A stretch of 10,605 nt of DNA from Herminiimonas sp. (GTDB lineage: Bacteria; Pseudomonadota; Gammaproteobacteria; Burkholderiales; Burkholderiaceae), in the NCBI GenBank assembly GCA_014377155.1, contig JACMQD010000009.1:1-10605 (forward strand). The letters run 5' to 3'. Shown piece after piece: positions 1 to 7,478 of this stretch. Position 1 is the stretch's first letter. Every line of letters begins with the position of its first letter. The notes below the pieces were generated by a model, which had not been told where the DNA came from, ran no database searches, and saw only the letters and a list, made by a program, of their open reading frames with translations. Both the position numbers and the translations under genes were made by a program.

Positions 1-251
1 AAAACCGGAGGCAGCACTAGCAAAGGGTCAGCAGGGAACATTTCTTTTTTCCTCTGGATAGAATCGAGGAGGTTCAGACATTTTGCGTCCAGCATCTAGC
101 ACCCCGAGCTGAACCTGAGCAAGCATGCCTGCATCCAGTTTAACTGGACTCCAAACTGTGAGGGCAAATTCGTCGGCAACGGACGTGGTTGTACTATGAG
201 AAGGCAAAAAAATTTGCAGACGAATTCACTTTTCACGACGCCGACGGCAGG
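1..251. other. Region downstream of cysB, no gene seen
   Basis: I see no convincing gene here. The only longer plus-strand reading frame begins near 189 and runs antisense through cysB, so I treat it as a shadow. The stretch contains three inverted repeats: AGGTTCAG (70-77) with CTGAACCT (109-116); TCCAGTT/AACTGGA around one central base (134-148); and AATTCGTCGGCAA (167-179) with its complement at 214-226, one mismatch. The last begins about 26 nt past the cysB stop and could fold in the 3' end of the cysB message. A run of seven T on the minus strand (212-206) lies in its loop rather than after a stem, so this is not a classical intrinsic terminator. Bases 1-15 recur at 10362-10376. Confidence 0.6.
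167..226 (-). terminator. Possible long-loop stem after cysB
   Basis: Thirteen-nucleotide arms at 214-226 and 167-179 pair with one mismatch (218 against 175) across a 34-nt loop. The structure starts about 26 nt beyond the cysB stop codon on the transcript. There is no U-tract after the second arm, so factor-independent termination is doubtful. It may instead protect the 3' end, help a Rho-dependent stop, or be a DNA-level repeat. Confidence 0.25.
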
Positions 252-1181
252 TCAGGCAGTACCGATGTTGATCGCGGTCTCGATATCGGCGCGTTTCAGA
301 TCGGAAGCAAACTGCAAAATGAAGTCAATCGTGTACGAGCGCAGGTAGGCGCCACGCCGCACTGCCAGCCGGGTGGTATTGGGCGCGAACAGGTGGGCCG
401 CTTCGATGACGTGCAAGCGACCCGCGCGGTTCTGGTCTGTGGCCATCGAGGCGACGATGCCGACGCCCAGCCCCAGCGAGACATATTGCTGGATCACGTC
501 CGAGTCCATCGCGGTCAGCACGATATCGGTGTCCAGGCCGGCCTGGCGAAACGCGTCATCGATATGGCTGCGGCCGGTGAAGCCGATGTCGTAGGTGATC
601 AGCGGGTAGGCAGCCAGGTCGGGCAAGCTCACCATGTCGTGCAAGGCCAGCGGATGGTTTTCCGGCACCACAATGACATGGCTCCAGTGATAGCACGGAA
701 ACGATACCAGGTCCTCGAACTGGCTCAGGCCCTCGGTCGCGATGCCCACATCGGCCTTGCCCGACATCACCCATTCCGCAATATGCTCGGGCGAGCTTTG
801 CTGCAACGCGATGCGCACATTCGGAAACATCGCGCGAAAGGATTGCACCACTTTTGGCAACACATAACGGGCTTGCGTATGGGTGGTGGCAATCGTCAGC
901 GTGCCGGTTTTTTCATGGGAATATTCCTGGCTCGCCTGGCGCAGGTTTTCCGCTTCCAGCAATAGCCGGTCGATGATCGGCAGGATGCCTTTTCCCGGTT
1001 GCGTCAGACCCGTCAGCCGCTTGCCGTTGCGCTCGAAAATCTCGATGCCAAGTTCTTCTTCGAGCTCGCGGATCTGGCGGCTCACGCCCGGCTGCGACGT
1101 GAACAGGACGCTGGCGACTTCGGTCAGGTTGTAGCCGCGTCGCGCGGTTTCGCGGATTGATCGTAACTGTTGAAAATTCAT
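252..1181 (-). CDS. cysB: LysR-family sulfur regulator CysB
   Basis: This is a 309-aa LysR-type transcription factor. It is expected to bind as a tetramer upstream of sulfur-assimilation promoters and activate them under sulfur limitation with O-acetylserine or N-acetylserine. The N-terminal winged helix-turn-helix covers about residues 1-60 (FTSQPGVSRQIRELEEELG at about 27-45) and the effector domain about 93-295. The residues known to line the ligand pocket of enterobacterial CysB are present at the same numbers: T100, T102 and Q103 in the TTHTQARY segment, T149, W166 and T202. The family is commonly about 324 aa; this one has a shorter C-terminus. The ATG at 1181 lies 9 nt after the cysA stop, with AAAGG overlapping that stop codon region, so it is probably co-transcribed with cysTWA. 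Cbl and Burkholderia SsuR are close relatives and cannot be excluded by sequence alone, but the position next to cysA favours CysB. Confidence 0.95.
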   Translation of the reverse strand: MNFQQLRSIRETARRGYNLTEVASVLFTSQPGVSRQIRELEEELGIEIFERNGKRLTGLTQPGKGILPIIDRLLLEAENLRQASQEYSHEKTGTLTIATTHTQARYVLPKVVQSFRAMFPNVRIALQQSSPEHIAEWVMSGKADVGIATEGLSQFEDLVSFPCYHWSHVIVVPENHPLALHDMVSLPDLAAYPLITYDIGFTGRSHIDDAFRQAGLDTDIVLTAMDSDVIQQYVSLGLGVGIVASMATDQNRAGRLHVIEAAHLFAPNTTRLAVRRGAYLRSYTIDFILQFASDLKRADIETAINIGTA

Positions 1182-1190
1182 GATTTGCCT

Positions 1191-2258
1191 TTACACGCCT
1201 TCGTCGACGAAGACGCGCATGCGGCTTGGCCGCACCACCAGCATCTCACCTTCCTTGAAGCCCAGATTGGTGTACCGTTCGCTTGAGATGACAGCCTCGA
1301 TGATTTCCTGGTTGTCGGCGCGTTCGAGTTCGAGCTGCGCCAGCGGCCCGATGGCATGGGCACGGCGCAGACGCGCAACGATGCCTTCGGCGTCGGCGCT
1401 GTAGCGATCAACTTCGAGCTCGTGCGGGCGCACGAAACCGATGCCTTTTGCATCCTGCACCTGGCCATGGTCGGGCGCGTCGAAGGCGACCCCGGCACTA
1501 TCGAGTATGCCTTCATGCACGCGGCCATGGAACAGGTTGACGTTGCCAAGAAAACCGTACACGAAGGGGGTTGACGGATGGTTGTAGACATCGCTGGGCG
1601 AACCGATCTGTTCCACCGTGCCCTTGTTCATCAGCACAATCTGGTCGGCTACTTCCAGTGCTTCTTCCTGGTCGTGGGTGACGAAGATGCTGGTGACATC
1701 CAGCCCATCATGCAGGCGGCGCAACCAGCGCCGCAATTCCTTGCGCACCTTGGCGTCGAGCGCGCCGAACGGCTCGTCCAGCAGCAGCACGCGCGGCTCG
1801 ACCGCCAGTGCGCGCGCTAGGGCAATGCGCTGGCGCTGGCCGCCAGACAATTGCGGCGGATAGCGGTCCGCCAGCCAGTCGAGCTGTACCAGCTCCAGCA
1901 GCTGCATCACTTTTTGCTTGATCTGTGTTTCCGTCGGTCGCACGTTGCGCGGTTTGACGCGCAGGCCGAAGGCAATATTTTCAAACACGGTCATGTGCTT
2001 GAACAAGGCATAGTGCTGGAACACGAAGCCGACCTGGCGTTCGCGCACATGATGCGACGAGGCATCTTCGCCATCCAGGAACACCTGGCCGGCATCCGGA
2101 AATTCCAGGCCGGCGATGATGCGCAGCAGCGTGGTCTTGCCGCAACCGGACGGCCCCAGCAGCGCGGTCAGTTTGCCCGCCGGGAAATTGAGCGAAACAT
2201 TGTCGAGCGCGACGAAATTGCCAAAACGCTTGCTGATGTTCTTGACTTCGATTGCCAT
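1191..2258 (-). CDS. cysA: Sulfate/thiosulfate importer ATPase CysA
   Basis: This is the 355-aa ATPase of the sulfate/thiosulfate ABC importer; it works as a dimer on the cytoplasmic face of CysT-CysW. In order it shows Walker [10 protein letters not shown] (35-43), Q-loop Q81, signature LSGGQ (137-141), Walker B VLLLDEP (157-163), the D-loop GALD, and switch histidine H195 in the HDQEEA segment. The region from about 235 to the end is a CysA-type C-terminal (TOBE-like) domain. I chose the ATG at 2258 (protein begins [13 protein letters not shown]), 2 nt after the cysW stop, with a GGCGAG ribosome site at the end of cysW. An in-frame extension to 2312 would add 18 residues that do not look like CysA and would overlap cysW. 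E. coli CysA is about 365 aa, so the length is normal. Confidence 0.97.
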   Translation of the reverse strand: MAIEVKNISKRFGNFVALDNVSLNFPAGKLTALLGPSGCGKTTLLRIIAGLEFPDAGQVFLDGEDASSHHVRERQVGFVFQHYALFKHMTVFENIAFGLRVKPRNVRPTETQIKQKVMQLLELVQLDWLADRYPPQLSGGQRQRIALARALAVEPRVLLLDEPFGALDAKVRKELRRWLRRLHDGLDVTSIFVTHDQEEALEVADQIVLMNKGTVEQIGSPSDVYNHPSTPFVYGFLGNVNLFHGRVHEGILDSAGVAFDAPDHGQVQDAKGIGFVRPHELEVDRYSADAEGIVARLRRAHAIGPLAQLELERADNQEIIEAVISSERYTNLGFKEGEMLVVRPSRMRVFVDEGV

Positions 2259-2260
2259 GA

Positions 2261-3169
2261 TTATTTCTCGCCTTCGGTAAGCGGTTTTAAGTTGGTGTCC
2301 CGTGCGCGCCATTCGACAAAGGACTTCAGCGCCAGCGTGACCAGTGCCAGCAAGGCTAGCAGCGAAGCCACCGCGAAGGCTGCCGTGAAGTTGTATTCGT
2401 TATAGAGGATCTCGACTTGCAGCGGCATTGTGTTGGTCTCGCCGCGGATATGGCCCGACACCACCGAGACGGCGCCGAACTCGCCCATGGCGCGGGCATT
2501 GCACAGGATCACGCCGTACAGCAAACCCCACTTGATGTTGGGCAGCGTCACATGCCAGAACGTGCGCCAGCCCGATGCACCCAGCACCAGCGCGGCTTCT
2601 TCCTCTTCACTGCCTTGCGACTGCATCAGCGGGATCAGCTCGCGCGCGACGAACGGAAAGGTCACGAAGACCGTGGCCAGCACGATGCCCGGCACTGCGA
2701 ACAAAATCTTGATGTCGTGCTCGCGCAGCCACGGGCCGAACCAACCTTGGGCGCCGAACAGCAGCACGAAGATCAGGCCGGAAATCACCGGCGAGACGGA
2801 AAACGGCAAGTCGATCAGCGTCAGCAACACATTCTTGCCGCGAAAATCGAACTTGGCGATGGTCCATGCCGCCGCCACGCCAAACACCAGGTTGAGCGGC
2901 ACGGCGATGGCGGCCGTGATCAGGGTCAGGCGGATGGCCGACAAGGCGTCCGCTTCGGTAATCGCGGTGAGATAGACATCCCAGCCTTTTTTCAGGGCCT
3001 CGGCAAAGACTGCCAGCAAGGGAATGAACAGGAACAGGGTCAAAAATAGCAGCGCGACGCCGATCAGCAGCGCGCGCACCCAAAGCGGGTCGACGGTGGC
3101 GGCCGGCGCATAGGCCGGTGCGCTACGCGGGACAGGTATCGCAAGAGGGGAAACAGTAGCGGCCGTCAT
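2261..3169 (-). CDS. cysW: Sulfate importer permease CysW
   Basis: This 302-aa inner-membrane permease pairs with CysT to form the sulfate/thiosulfate channel. It has a 30-residue Pro/Ala-rich N-terminal tail and then about six hydrophobic segments (for example 33-55, 82-104, 120-140, 158-178, 216-236 and 262-283). The EAA coupling loop that contacts CysA is about residues 188-214 ([14 protein letters not shown], followed by [12 protein letters not shown]). The motif [14 protein letters not shown] at about 226-239 is typical of CysW. The ATG at 3169 is one nucleotide after the cysT stop, and its ribosome site GAAGGTG is within the last codons of cysT, which suggests translational coupling. 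Confidence 0.97.
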   Translation of the reverse strand: MTAATVSPLAIPVPRSAPAYAPAATVDPLWVRALLIGVALLFLTLFLFIPLLAVFAEALKKGWDVYLTAITEADALSAIRLTLITAAIAVPLNLVFGVAAAWTIAKFDFRGKNVLLTLIDLPFSVSPVISGLIFVLLFGAQGWFGPWLREHDIKILFAVPGIVLATVFVTFPFVARELIPLMQSQGSEEEEAALVLGASGWRTFWHVTLPNIKWGLLYGVILCNARAMGEFGAVSVVSGHIRGETNTMPLQVEILYNEYNFTAAFAVASLLALLALVTLALKSFVEWRARDTNLKPLTEGEK

Positions 3170-3170
3170 G

Positions 3171-4034
3171 TCACACCTTCTCTGCCTGGCCGCGCTTGCG
3201 GCTCCAGGCTTGTAATAAATTGATCGTCAACAGCATGGTGAACGAGGCCAGCAGCATCACCACCGCAATCGCGGTGGCGCCCGCATAATCGTATTGCTCG
3301 AGTTTGGTGATGATGAACAGCGGTGTGATTTCCGACACCATCGGCATGTTGCCGGCAATGAAGATCACCGAGCCGTATTCGCCGGTGGCGCGCGCGAAGG
3401 CGAGGGCAAAGCCAGTCAGCAACGCCGGCAGGATGGTGGGGAAAATCACCCGGAAAAAAGTTTGCAGCCGGTCGGCGCCGAGGCTGGCCGCGGCTTCCTC
3501 CAGTTCCCGTTCGGCTTCTTCCAGTACCGGCTGCACGGTGCGCACCACGAACGGCAAGCCGATGAAGGTCAGCGCGATCACCACGCCGAGCGGCGTGAAG
3601 GCAACCTTGATGCCGAGCGGTTCGAGAAAGCGCCCGAGCCAGCCGTTGGGGGAATACAGCGCCGTCAGCGCAATGCCGGCGACCGCCGTCGGCAACGCAA
3701 AGGGCAAGTCGACCAGAGCATCGATGAATTTCTTGCCCGGAAAGCGATACCGCACCAACACCCAGGCCACGATGCCGCCGAAGATGACATTGAGGGTGGC
3801 GCCGATCAGCGATGCACCAAAGGTCAATTGATAGGAAGCCACGACACGGTCGGAGGTGACGGCAGCGACAAACGCCTCCCAGGTCATGGTAAAAGTCTTG
3901 AGAAAGACCGCCGACAGCGGGATCAGGACGATCAGGCACAGGTAAAACAGGGTGAAACCCAGGGAAAGCCGGAATCCCGGCATCACGCGCGAAACCGTGC
4001 TGCCGGTGGATGATTGTCTTATCGCAATCGTCAT
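3171..4034 (-). CDS. cysT: Sulfate importer permease CysT (CysU)
   Basis: This 287-aa inner-membrane permease is the partner of CysW and the first gene of the cysTWA-cysB unit. About six hydrophobic segments are visible (for example 24-45, 70-93, 107-126, 148-168, 202-222 and 251-273). The EAA loop lies at about 178-203 ([13 protein letters not shown], then [13 protein letters not shown]), and [15 protein letters not shown] (215-229) is characteristic of CysT. I chose the ATG at 4034 because AAGAGG lies 6 nt upstream and the protein then starts with MTIAIRQSS. An in-frame ATG at 4082 would add 16 residues but has no clear ribosome site and would run through the presumed leader. The enterobacterial protein is about 277 aa. 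Confidence 0.96.
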   Translation of the reverse strand: MTIAIRQSSTGSTVSRVMPGFRLSLGFTLFYLCLIVLIPLSAVFLKTFTMTWEAFVAAVTSDRVVASYQLTFGASLIGATLNVIFGGIVAWVLVRYRFPGKKFIDALVDLPFALPTAVAGIALTALYSPNGWLGRFLEPLGIKVAFTPLGVVIALTFIGLPFVVRTVQPVLEEAERELEEAAASLGADRLQTFFRVIFPTILPALLTGFALAFARATGEYGSVIFIAGNMPMVSEITPLFIITKLEQYDYAGATAIAVVMLLASFTMLLTINLLQAWSRKRGQAEKV

Positions 4035-4150
4035 ATGCTGCCTCTTATTACAGATTCTTCTATCGAGGCGCAATAATTGCATCAGACGGTTATTAAGAGA
4101 ACGATTATTTACGCATCAGGTTATTCACTTTTCGCATATGGAAGAGCTGG
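4035..4150 (-). promoter_or_regulatory. Probable cysTWA-cysB control region
   Basis: This AT-rich stretch sits between a GC-rich hairpin and cysT. On the plus strand GCATCAG-GTTATT occurs at 4113-4125 and again at 4079-4094 with ACG inserted between the halves; a third TTATT lies at 4105-4109, so TTATT recurs every 15-16 bp. The second unit leads into the near-palindrome GCAAT-A-ATTGC (4070-4080). TTAT/ATAA-rich sites are typical of CysB-bound DNA in enterobacteria, so CysB binding is a reasonable inference, although I cannot place exact sites or a -35/-10 pair. TCGTTCT (4104-4098 on the minus strand) also occurs upstream of sbp at nearly the same distance from the start codon. Confidence 0.55.
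4042..4099 (-). promoter_or_regulatory. Possible leader stem masking cysT ribosome site
   Basis: On the minus strand CTCTTAATA (4099-4091) can pair with TAATAAGAG (4050-4042) in 8 of 9 positions across a 40-nt loop. The second arm contains most of the AAGAGG ribosome site of cysT. The stem is AT-rich and weak by itself. Its value comes from the matching layout upstream of sbp. It is relevant only if transcription starts upstream of about 4100. Confidence 0.3.
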
Positions 4151-4183
4151 ACTGACGTGAACGTCGCGCGGGGGTCCTCTTTG

Positions 4184-4213
4184 CGCCCCTCTCCCGTAAG
4201 CGGTGGAGGGGCG
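4184..4213. repeat. REP-like GC-rich hairpin between ssu and cys units
   Basis: CGCCCCT (4184-4190) pairs perfectly with AGGGGCG (4207-4213). The stem continues inward with C-G, a wobble pair, one mismatch and three more pairs around a TAAG loop. It lies 11 nt beyond the ssuF stop codon in the transcribed direction. There is no T-tract on either strand. The core CCTCTCCCGTAAGCGG resembles the palindromic extragenic elements common in Burkholderiales and other GC-rich proteobacteria (recalled, not searched). It probably ends or stabilises the 3' end of the ssu message, insulating it from cysT. Confidence 0.55.
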
Positions 4214-4224
4214 GGGGTGGTCGC

Positions 4225-4440
4225 CTACAGCTTGGCAATCGACACTTCGGTCGCCTTTACCAGGGCCACGACTTCGACGCCGGGCGCCAGGCCGAGATCG
4301 CGTACGGATCGGGTGGTGATGACCGAGGTAACGATACCGGCTGGGGTTTCGACATCGACTTCGGAGACCACCGGACCTTCGATGATTTCTTTGATCTTGC
4401 CGCGGAACTGATTACGTACGTTAATTGCCTGAATGCTCAT
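4225..4440 (-). CDS. ssuF: TOBE/Mop-like small protein SsuF
   Basis: This 71-aa protein is a single TOBE (Mop-type) domain: NQFRGKIKEIIEGPVVSEV (10-28), TPAGIVTSVITTRSV (32-46) and GLAPGVEVVALVKATEVSIA (50-69). Such domains bind molybdate or similar oxyanions in Mop proteins and ModE/ModC. SsuF of Pseudomonas putida is a Mop-like protein encoded at the end of ssuEADCBF and reported to be needed for growth on organosulfur compounds; its mechanism is not clear. This gene has the same relative position, after ssuB. The ATG at 4438-4440 has a strong AAGGAG site, and the gap to ssuB is 56 nt. The domain call is firm; the role in sulfonate use is inferred from position. A general molybdate-binding protein is the alternative. 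Confidence 0.88.
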   Translation of the reverse strand: MSIQAINVRNQFRGKIKEIIEGPVVSEVDVETPAGIVTSVITTRSVRDLGLAPGVEVVALVKATEVSIAKL

Positions 4441-4496
4441 GATGTCTCCTTGGGTGAGCGTTTAAAAAATGTAGCTGGGTAGGGTGGACTGCGGTT

Positions 4497-5351
4497 TCAG
4501 ATTGCCCATGCAACCTGGTTGACGGTTTTCAAGAGCGATACATCGCCCAAGGCACCGTCCGGTCGCGATGCCGGATGCTTGAGCACGCGTCCCAGGATAA
4601 ATTGTTCAAGCTGCGCGAACGCCACGCTGCCGCGTGCGCGCGGACGCGGCAGGCTGATGCGCTCATCGAGCGTGATCCTGCCGTCCTCGATCAGGATCAC
4701 GCGGTCGGCCATCGCAATGGCTTCCTGCACATCATGGGTGACCAGTACGGCGGTGAATTTGCGTTCCTGCCAAAGGTTTTCAATCAGTTGCTGCATCTCG
4801 ATGCGAGTCAGCGCATCGAGGGCACCCAGCGGTTCATCGAGCAACAGCAATGCCGGGTCATGCACCAGCGCGCGGGCCAGCGCGATCCGCTGCCGCTGGC
4901 CCCCTGACAGGACGGCTGGCCATTCGCCGGCACGGTCTTGCAGCCCAACATTGTGCAACGCTTGTACGGCTTTTGTTCCTGCGCGCGGCAAGCCTAGCGC
5001 GACGTTTTCCAGTACCCGTTTCCACGGCAGCAAGCGGGAATCCTGGAACATGATGCGCGTATCTGGCCGAGCCTTGCGCGGCGCGGTGATGTCGCTGTGA
5101 TCGAAGCGGATCTTTCCCTCATCGGATTGTTCAAGGTCGGCGATGAGTCGCAACAGCGTGCTTTTTCCACAACCGCTGCGACCGACGATGGCGACGAATT
5201 CGCCAGCTTCGATGGTCAAGTCGATTGCCTTGAGCACTGGTCGGCCGGCATAGGATTTCCACACGCTGGCTATCGTGACCGGCACGCCACGCCGCGTCGA
5301 TGCGCTGGCAGTGACGCTGACCTCTCGATGTTCGGTTGAGTCGTTAATCAT
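4497..5351 (-). CDS. ssuB: Alkanesulfonate importer ATPase SsuB
   Basis: This 284-aa ATPase energises the sulfonate ABC importer with SsuC. It has Walker [10 protein letters not shown] (57-65), Q-loop Q103 in FQDSRLLPW (a pattern typical of the nitrate/sulfonate/taurine family), signature LSGGQ (148-152), Walker B LLLLDEP (168-174) followed by LGALD, and switch histidine H206 in the HDVQEA segment. E. coli SsuB is about 255 aa; the extra residues here are a Ser/Thr-rich tail of about 24 residues at the N-terminus and a longer C-terminus. The ATG at 5351 is the only ATG before the ATPase core. Its nearest purine-rich site (GAGG) is unusually far, about 11 nt away, so a later GTG start is possible. 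The gap to ssuC is 46 nt. Confidence 0.95.
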   Translation of the reverse strand: MINDSTEHREVSVTASASTRRGVPVTIASVWKSYAGRPVLKAIDLTIEAGEFVAIVGRSGCGKSTLLRLIADLEQSDEGKIRFDHSDITAPRKARPDTRIMFQDSRLLPWKRVLENVALGLPRAGTKAVQALHNVGLQDRAGEWPAVLSGGQRQRIALARALVHDPALLLLDEPLGALDALTRIEMQQLIENLWQERKFTAVLVTHDVQEAIAMADRVILIEDGRITLDERISLPRPRARGSVAFAQLEQFILGRVLKHPASRPDGALGDVSLLKTVNQVAWAI

Positions 5352-5397
5352 GATGGAATGACCTCATTTAGCGTGATACATGGTAAGGACGGCAATG

Positions 5398-6225
5398 TCA
5401 TTGATAGCCTGGGTGCCAGCGCAATGCATAGCGCTCCACCAGCTTGGCCAGTACGTCGGCAAATTTCCCCAGCAAGGCGTACAACAGAATGCCGACCAAC
5501 ACCACATCGGTTTGCAGGAATTCGCGCGCATTCATGGTCATGTAGCCGATGCCGGACTGCGCGGATATGGTTTCGGAGACGATCAGCAAAACCCACACCA
5601 GTCCGAGAGCGAACCGCACACCGACCAGGATCGAGGGCAGGGCACCCGGCAGGATCACATCGCGGTAAAGCGGCCAGCCGGATACGCCATAGCTTTTTGC
5701 CATTTCGATCAAGCCCTTGTCCACGGAGCGGATGCCGTGGAAGGTATTCAGGTACACCGGGAAAAACACGCCGACCGATACCAGGAACAGCTTGGCCATT
5801 TCATCGATGCCGAACCAGAGGATGACCAGCGGAATCAGCGCCAGTGCCGGAATATTGCGCACCATCTGGATGGTAGTATCGAGCAGCGTTTCCGCTTGGC
5901 GGAAAGTGCCGGTCAGCAGCCCCAGCAGCAAGCCAAGCCCGCCGCCGACGGCAAAGGCGGAAATCGCGCGCCAGGCGCTGATACGGACATGAACGAACAA
6001 TTCGCCGGACACGGTCAGCGCCCATGCGGCACGCAATACGGCAAGCGGTTCCGGCAAAATGCGGCTGGACAGCCAGCCGAGTTGCGCGGCGATTTGCCAC
6101 CCCACGATCAGGACGGCAGGCACGATCCAAGGCGTGATCGCGGCCAGCGCAAACCGGTTGCCGGACAAGCGCTTTGCTTTCGCGTCCAGCGCAGGTGCTT
6201 CGAAGTCGATGGCGGTGACATGCAT
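5398..6225 (-). CDS. ssuC: Alkanesulfonate importer permease SsuC
   Basis: This 275-aa inner-membrane permease belongs to the nitrate/sulfonate/bicarbonate ABC family. Hydrophobic segments are visible at about 32-50, 88-106, 124-140, 146-162, 200-222 and 244-262. The EAA loop that docks SsuB is about 173-200 (IEMAKSYGVSGWP, then YRDVILPGALPSIL). The family motif QMVRNIPALALIPLVILWFG lies at 120-139. The ATG at 6225 is preceded by TAGGAG, which includes the TAG stop of ssuD; the 9-nt gap implies coupling. The length matches the enterobacterial protein (about 263 aa). Confidence 0.96.
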   Translation of the reverse strand: MHVTAIDFEAPALDAKAKRLSGNRFALAAITPWIVPAVLIVGWQIAAQLGWLSSRILPEPLAVLRAAWALTVSGELFVHVRISAWRAISAFAVGGGLGLLLGLLTGTFRQAETLLDTTIQMVRNIPALALIPLVILWFGIDEMAKLFLVSVGVFFPVYLNTFHGIRSVDKGLIEMAKSYGVSGWPLYRDVILPGALPSILVGVRFALGLVWVLLIVSETISAQSGIGYMTMNAREFLQTDVVLVGILLYALLGKFADVLAKLVERYALRWHPGYQ

Positions 6226-6234
6226 GATGGACTC

Positions 6235-7389
6235 CTAACTCTGCGACGCCAGCGGCAGGATATCGTTGGCCACGACTTCACCGAACGGGCCGGTCAGCGA
6301 TCCTTCCTGGTGTGCAGGACCTTGCCTGCCGATCAGCGGAAATACCAGTTCGGCAAAACGATATGATTCTTCCAGGTGCGGGTAGCCGGACAGGATGACG
6401 GTGTCGATGCCGAGGTCCTGATATTCGCGCAGGCGCGCCGCTACCGTTTCCGGATCGCCCACCAGCGCAGTGCCGGCGCCGCCGCGCACCAGACCAACGC
6501 CGGCCCACAGGTTGGGCGACACCTCAAGCATGTCACGCCGACCGCCGTGCAGCGCGGCCATGCGCTTCTGGCCGACCGAATCCATCTTCGCAAACGATGC
6601 CTGCGCCTTGGCGATGACGTCGTCGTCCAGATGGCTGATCAGTTCCTCGGCAGCCTTCCATGCCGCATCATTGGTTTCGCGAACGATCACATGCAGCCGG
6701 ATGCCGAAACGGATGGTGCGGCCATGGCGGGCCGCGCGCGCCCGCATGTCGGCGATCTTTTCGGCCACGGCGGCTGGCGGTTCGCCCCAGGTCAGATAGA
6801 CATCGACCTGCTCGGCGGCCAGCTCATGCGCCGGTTCCGACGAGCCACCGAAGTACAGTGGCGGATAGGGTTTTTGCACTGCCGGATACAAGGTTCTGGC
6901 GCCTTTCACCTTGACATGCTTGCCGTCGAAATCGAAGCCCTTGGCGCCGCCTTCGCCGGCCAGCGTGGCGCGCCAGACGCGCAGGAATTCCGCCGAAATT
7001 TCATAGCGCTGCGCATGATCGGCGAACAAGCCGTCGGCTTCCAGTTCGCCCTGGTCGCCGCCGGTCACGACGTTGACCAGCAGCCGGCCGCTAGACAGGC
7101 GATCGAAGGTCGCCGCCGTACGCACCGCCAGGCCCGGCGTGCTCAAGCCGGGGCGAATGGCCACCAGGAACTTCAGGTTTTTGGTGGCGCCGATCAGGCT
7201 TGATGCCACCACCCATGGATCCTCGCAAGAGCGGCCGGTCGGGATCAGAACCCCATCGTAGCCGTTGGTATCGGCAGCAACCGCAATCTGGCGCAGGTAG
7301 TCATAAGTGACCGCACGCGCGCCGCGCGTGGTACCGAGATAACGGCTGTCACCGTGGGTCGGCAAAAACCAGAAAACATTCAAACTCAT
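6235..7389 (-). CDS. ssuD: FMNH2-dependent alkanesulfonate monooxygenase SsuD
   Basis: This 384-aa cytoplasmic luciferase-fold flavin monooxygenase cleaves alkanesulfonates to aldehyde and sulfite using O2 and FMNH2 supplied by SsuE. It aligns closely with E. coli SsuD (381 aa) as I recall it: [15 protein letters not shown] near the start, [13 protein letters not shown] (47-59), [15 protein letters not shown] (172-186), [14 protein letters not shown] (227-240) and [19 protein letters not shown] (293-311). Residues implicated in catalysis are kept: C55, R231, H233, R302 and Y336, corresponding to Cys54, Arg226, His228, Arg297 and Tyr331. I chose the ATG at 7389 ([10 protein letters not shown]) because AAGGAG lies 7 nt upstream; the 13-residue extension to 7428 looks non-native. 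The gap to ssuA is 89 nt and holds only small 5-bp inverted repeats. Confidence 0.98.
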   Translation of the reverse strand: MSLNVFWFLPTHGDSRYLGTTRGARAVTYDYLRQIAVAADTNGYDGVLIPTGRSCEDPWVVASSLIGATKNLKFLVAIRPGLSTPGLAVRTAATFDRLSSGRLLVNVVTGGDQGELEADGLFADHAQRYEISAEFLRVWRATLAGEGGAKGFDFDGKHVKVKGARTLYPAVQKPYPPLYFGGSSEPAHELAAEQVDVYLTWGEPPAAVAEKIADMRARAARHGRTIRFGIRLHVIVRETNDAAWKAAEELISHLDDDVIAKAQASFAKMDSVGQKRMAALHGGRRDMLEVSPNLWAGVGLVRGGAGTALVGDPETVAARLREYQDLGIDTVILSGYPHLEESYRFAELVFPLIGRQGPAHQEGSLTGPFGEVVANDILPLASQS

Positions 7390-7478
7390 GTCGTGCTCCT
7401 TGTCTTTTAACGTGAAACCCGCCTTCATAGTTCGGGTATATCTTCGCCGTGGCCGTTAGCAGCCTAACCCGCTCCACA

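Noticed and set aside
252..1181. Cbl or SsuR instead of CysB
   Set aside because: All are close paralogues, and sequence alone does not separate them. The position directly after cysA and the complete sulfate-pocket residues favour CysB, so this stays only as an alternative.
1191..2312. CysA starting at 2312
   Set aside because: The added 18 residues overlap the cysW end in another frame and are not CysA-like. ATG 2258 gives the standard start [13 protein letters not shown].
4045..4076. TTGCGC and TAATAA on the minus strand as a -35/-10 pair for cysT
   Set aside because: The spacing is 17 bp, but transcription would begin at or next to the ATG and remove the ribosome site, which is clearly present.
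3171..4082. Longer cysT starting at 4082
   Set aside because: No ribosome site upstream, an unlikely charged extension, and it would run through the presumed leader. The ATG at 4034 has AAGAGG at proper spacing.
5380..6366. Long plus-strand open frame antisense to ssuC and the end of ssuD
   Set aside because: It mirrors the codon structure of the real minus-strand genes. The predicted protein is Gln/His/Arg-rich with no recognisable domain. Similar antisense frames exist opposite cysB, cysA, cysW, cysT, ssuD, ssuA and sbp and are rejected for the same reason.
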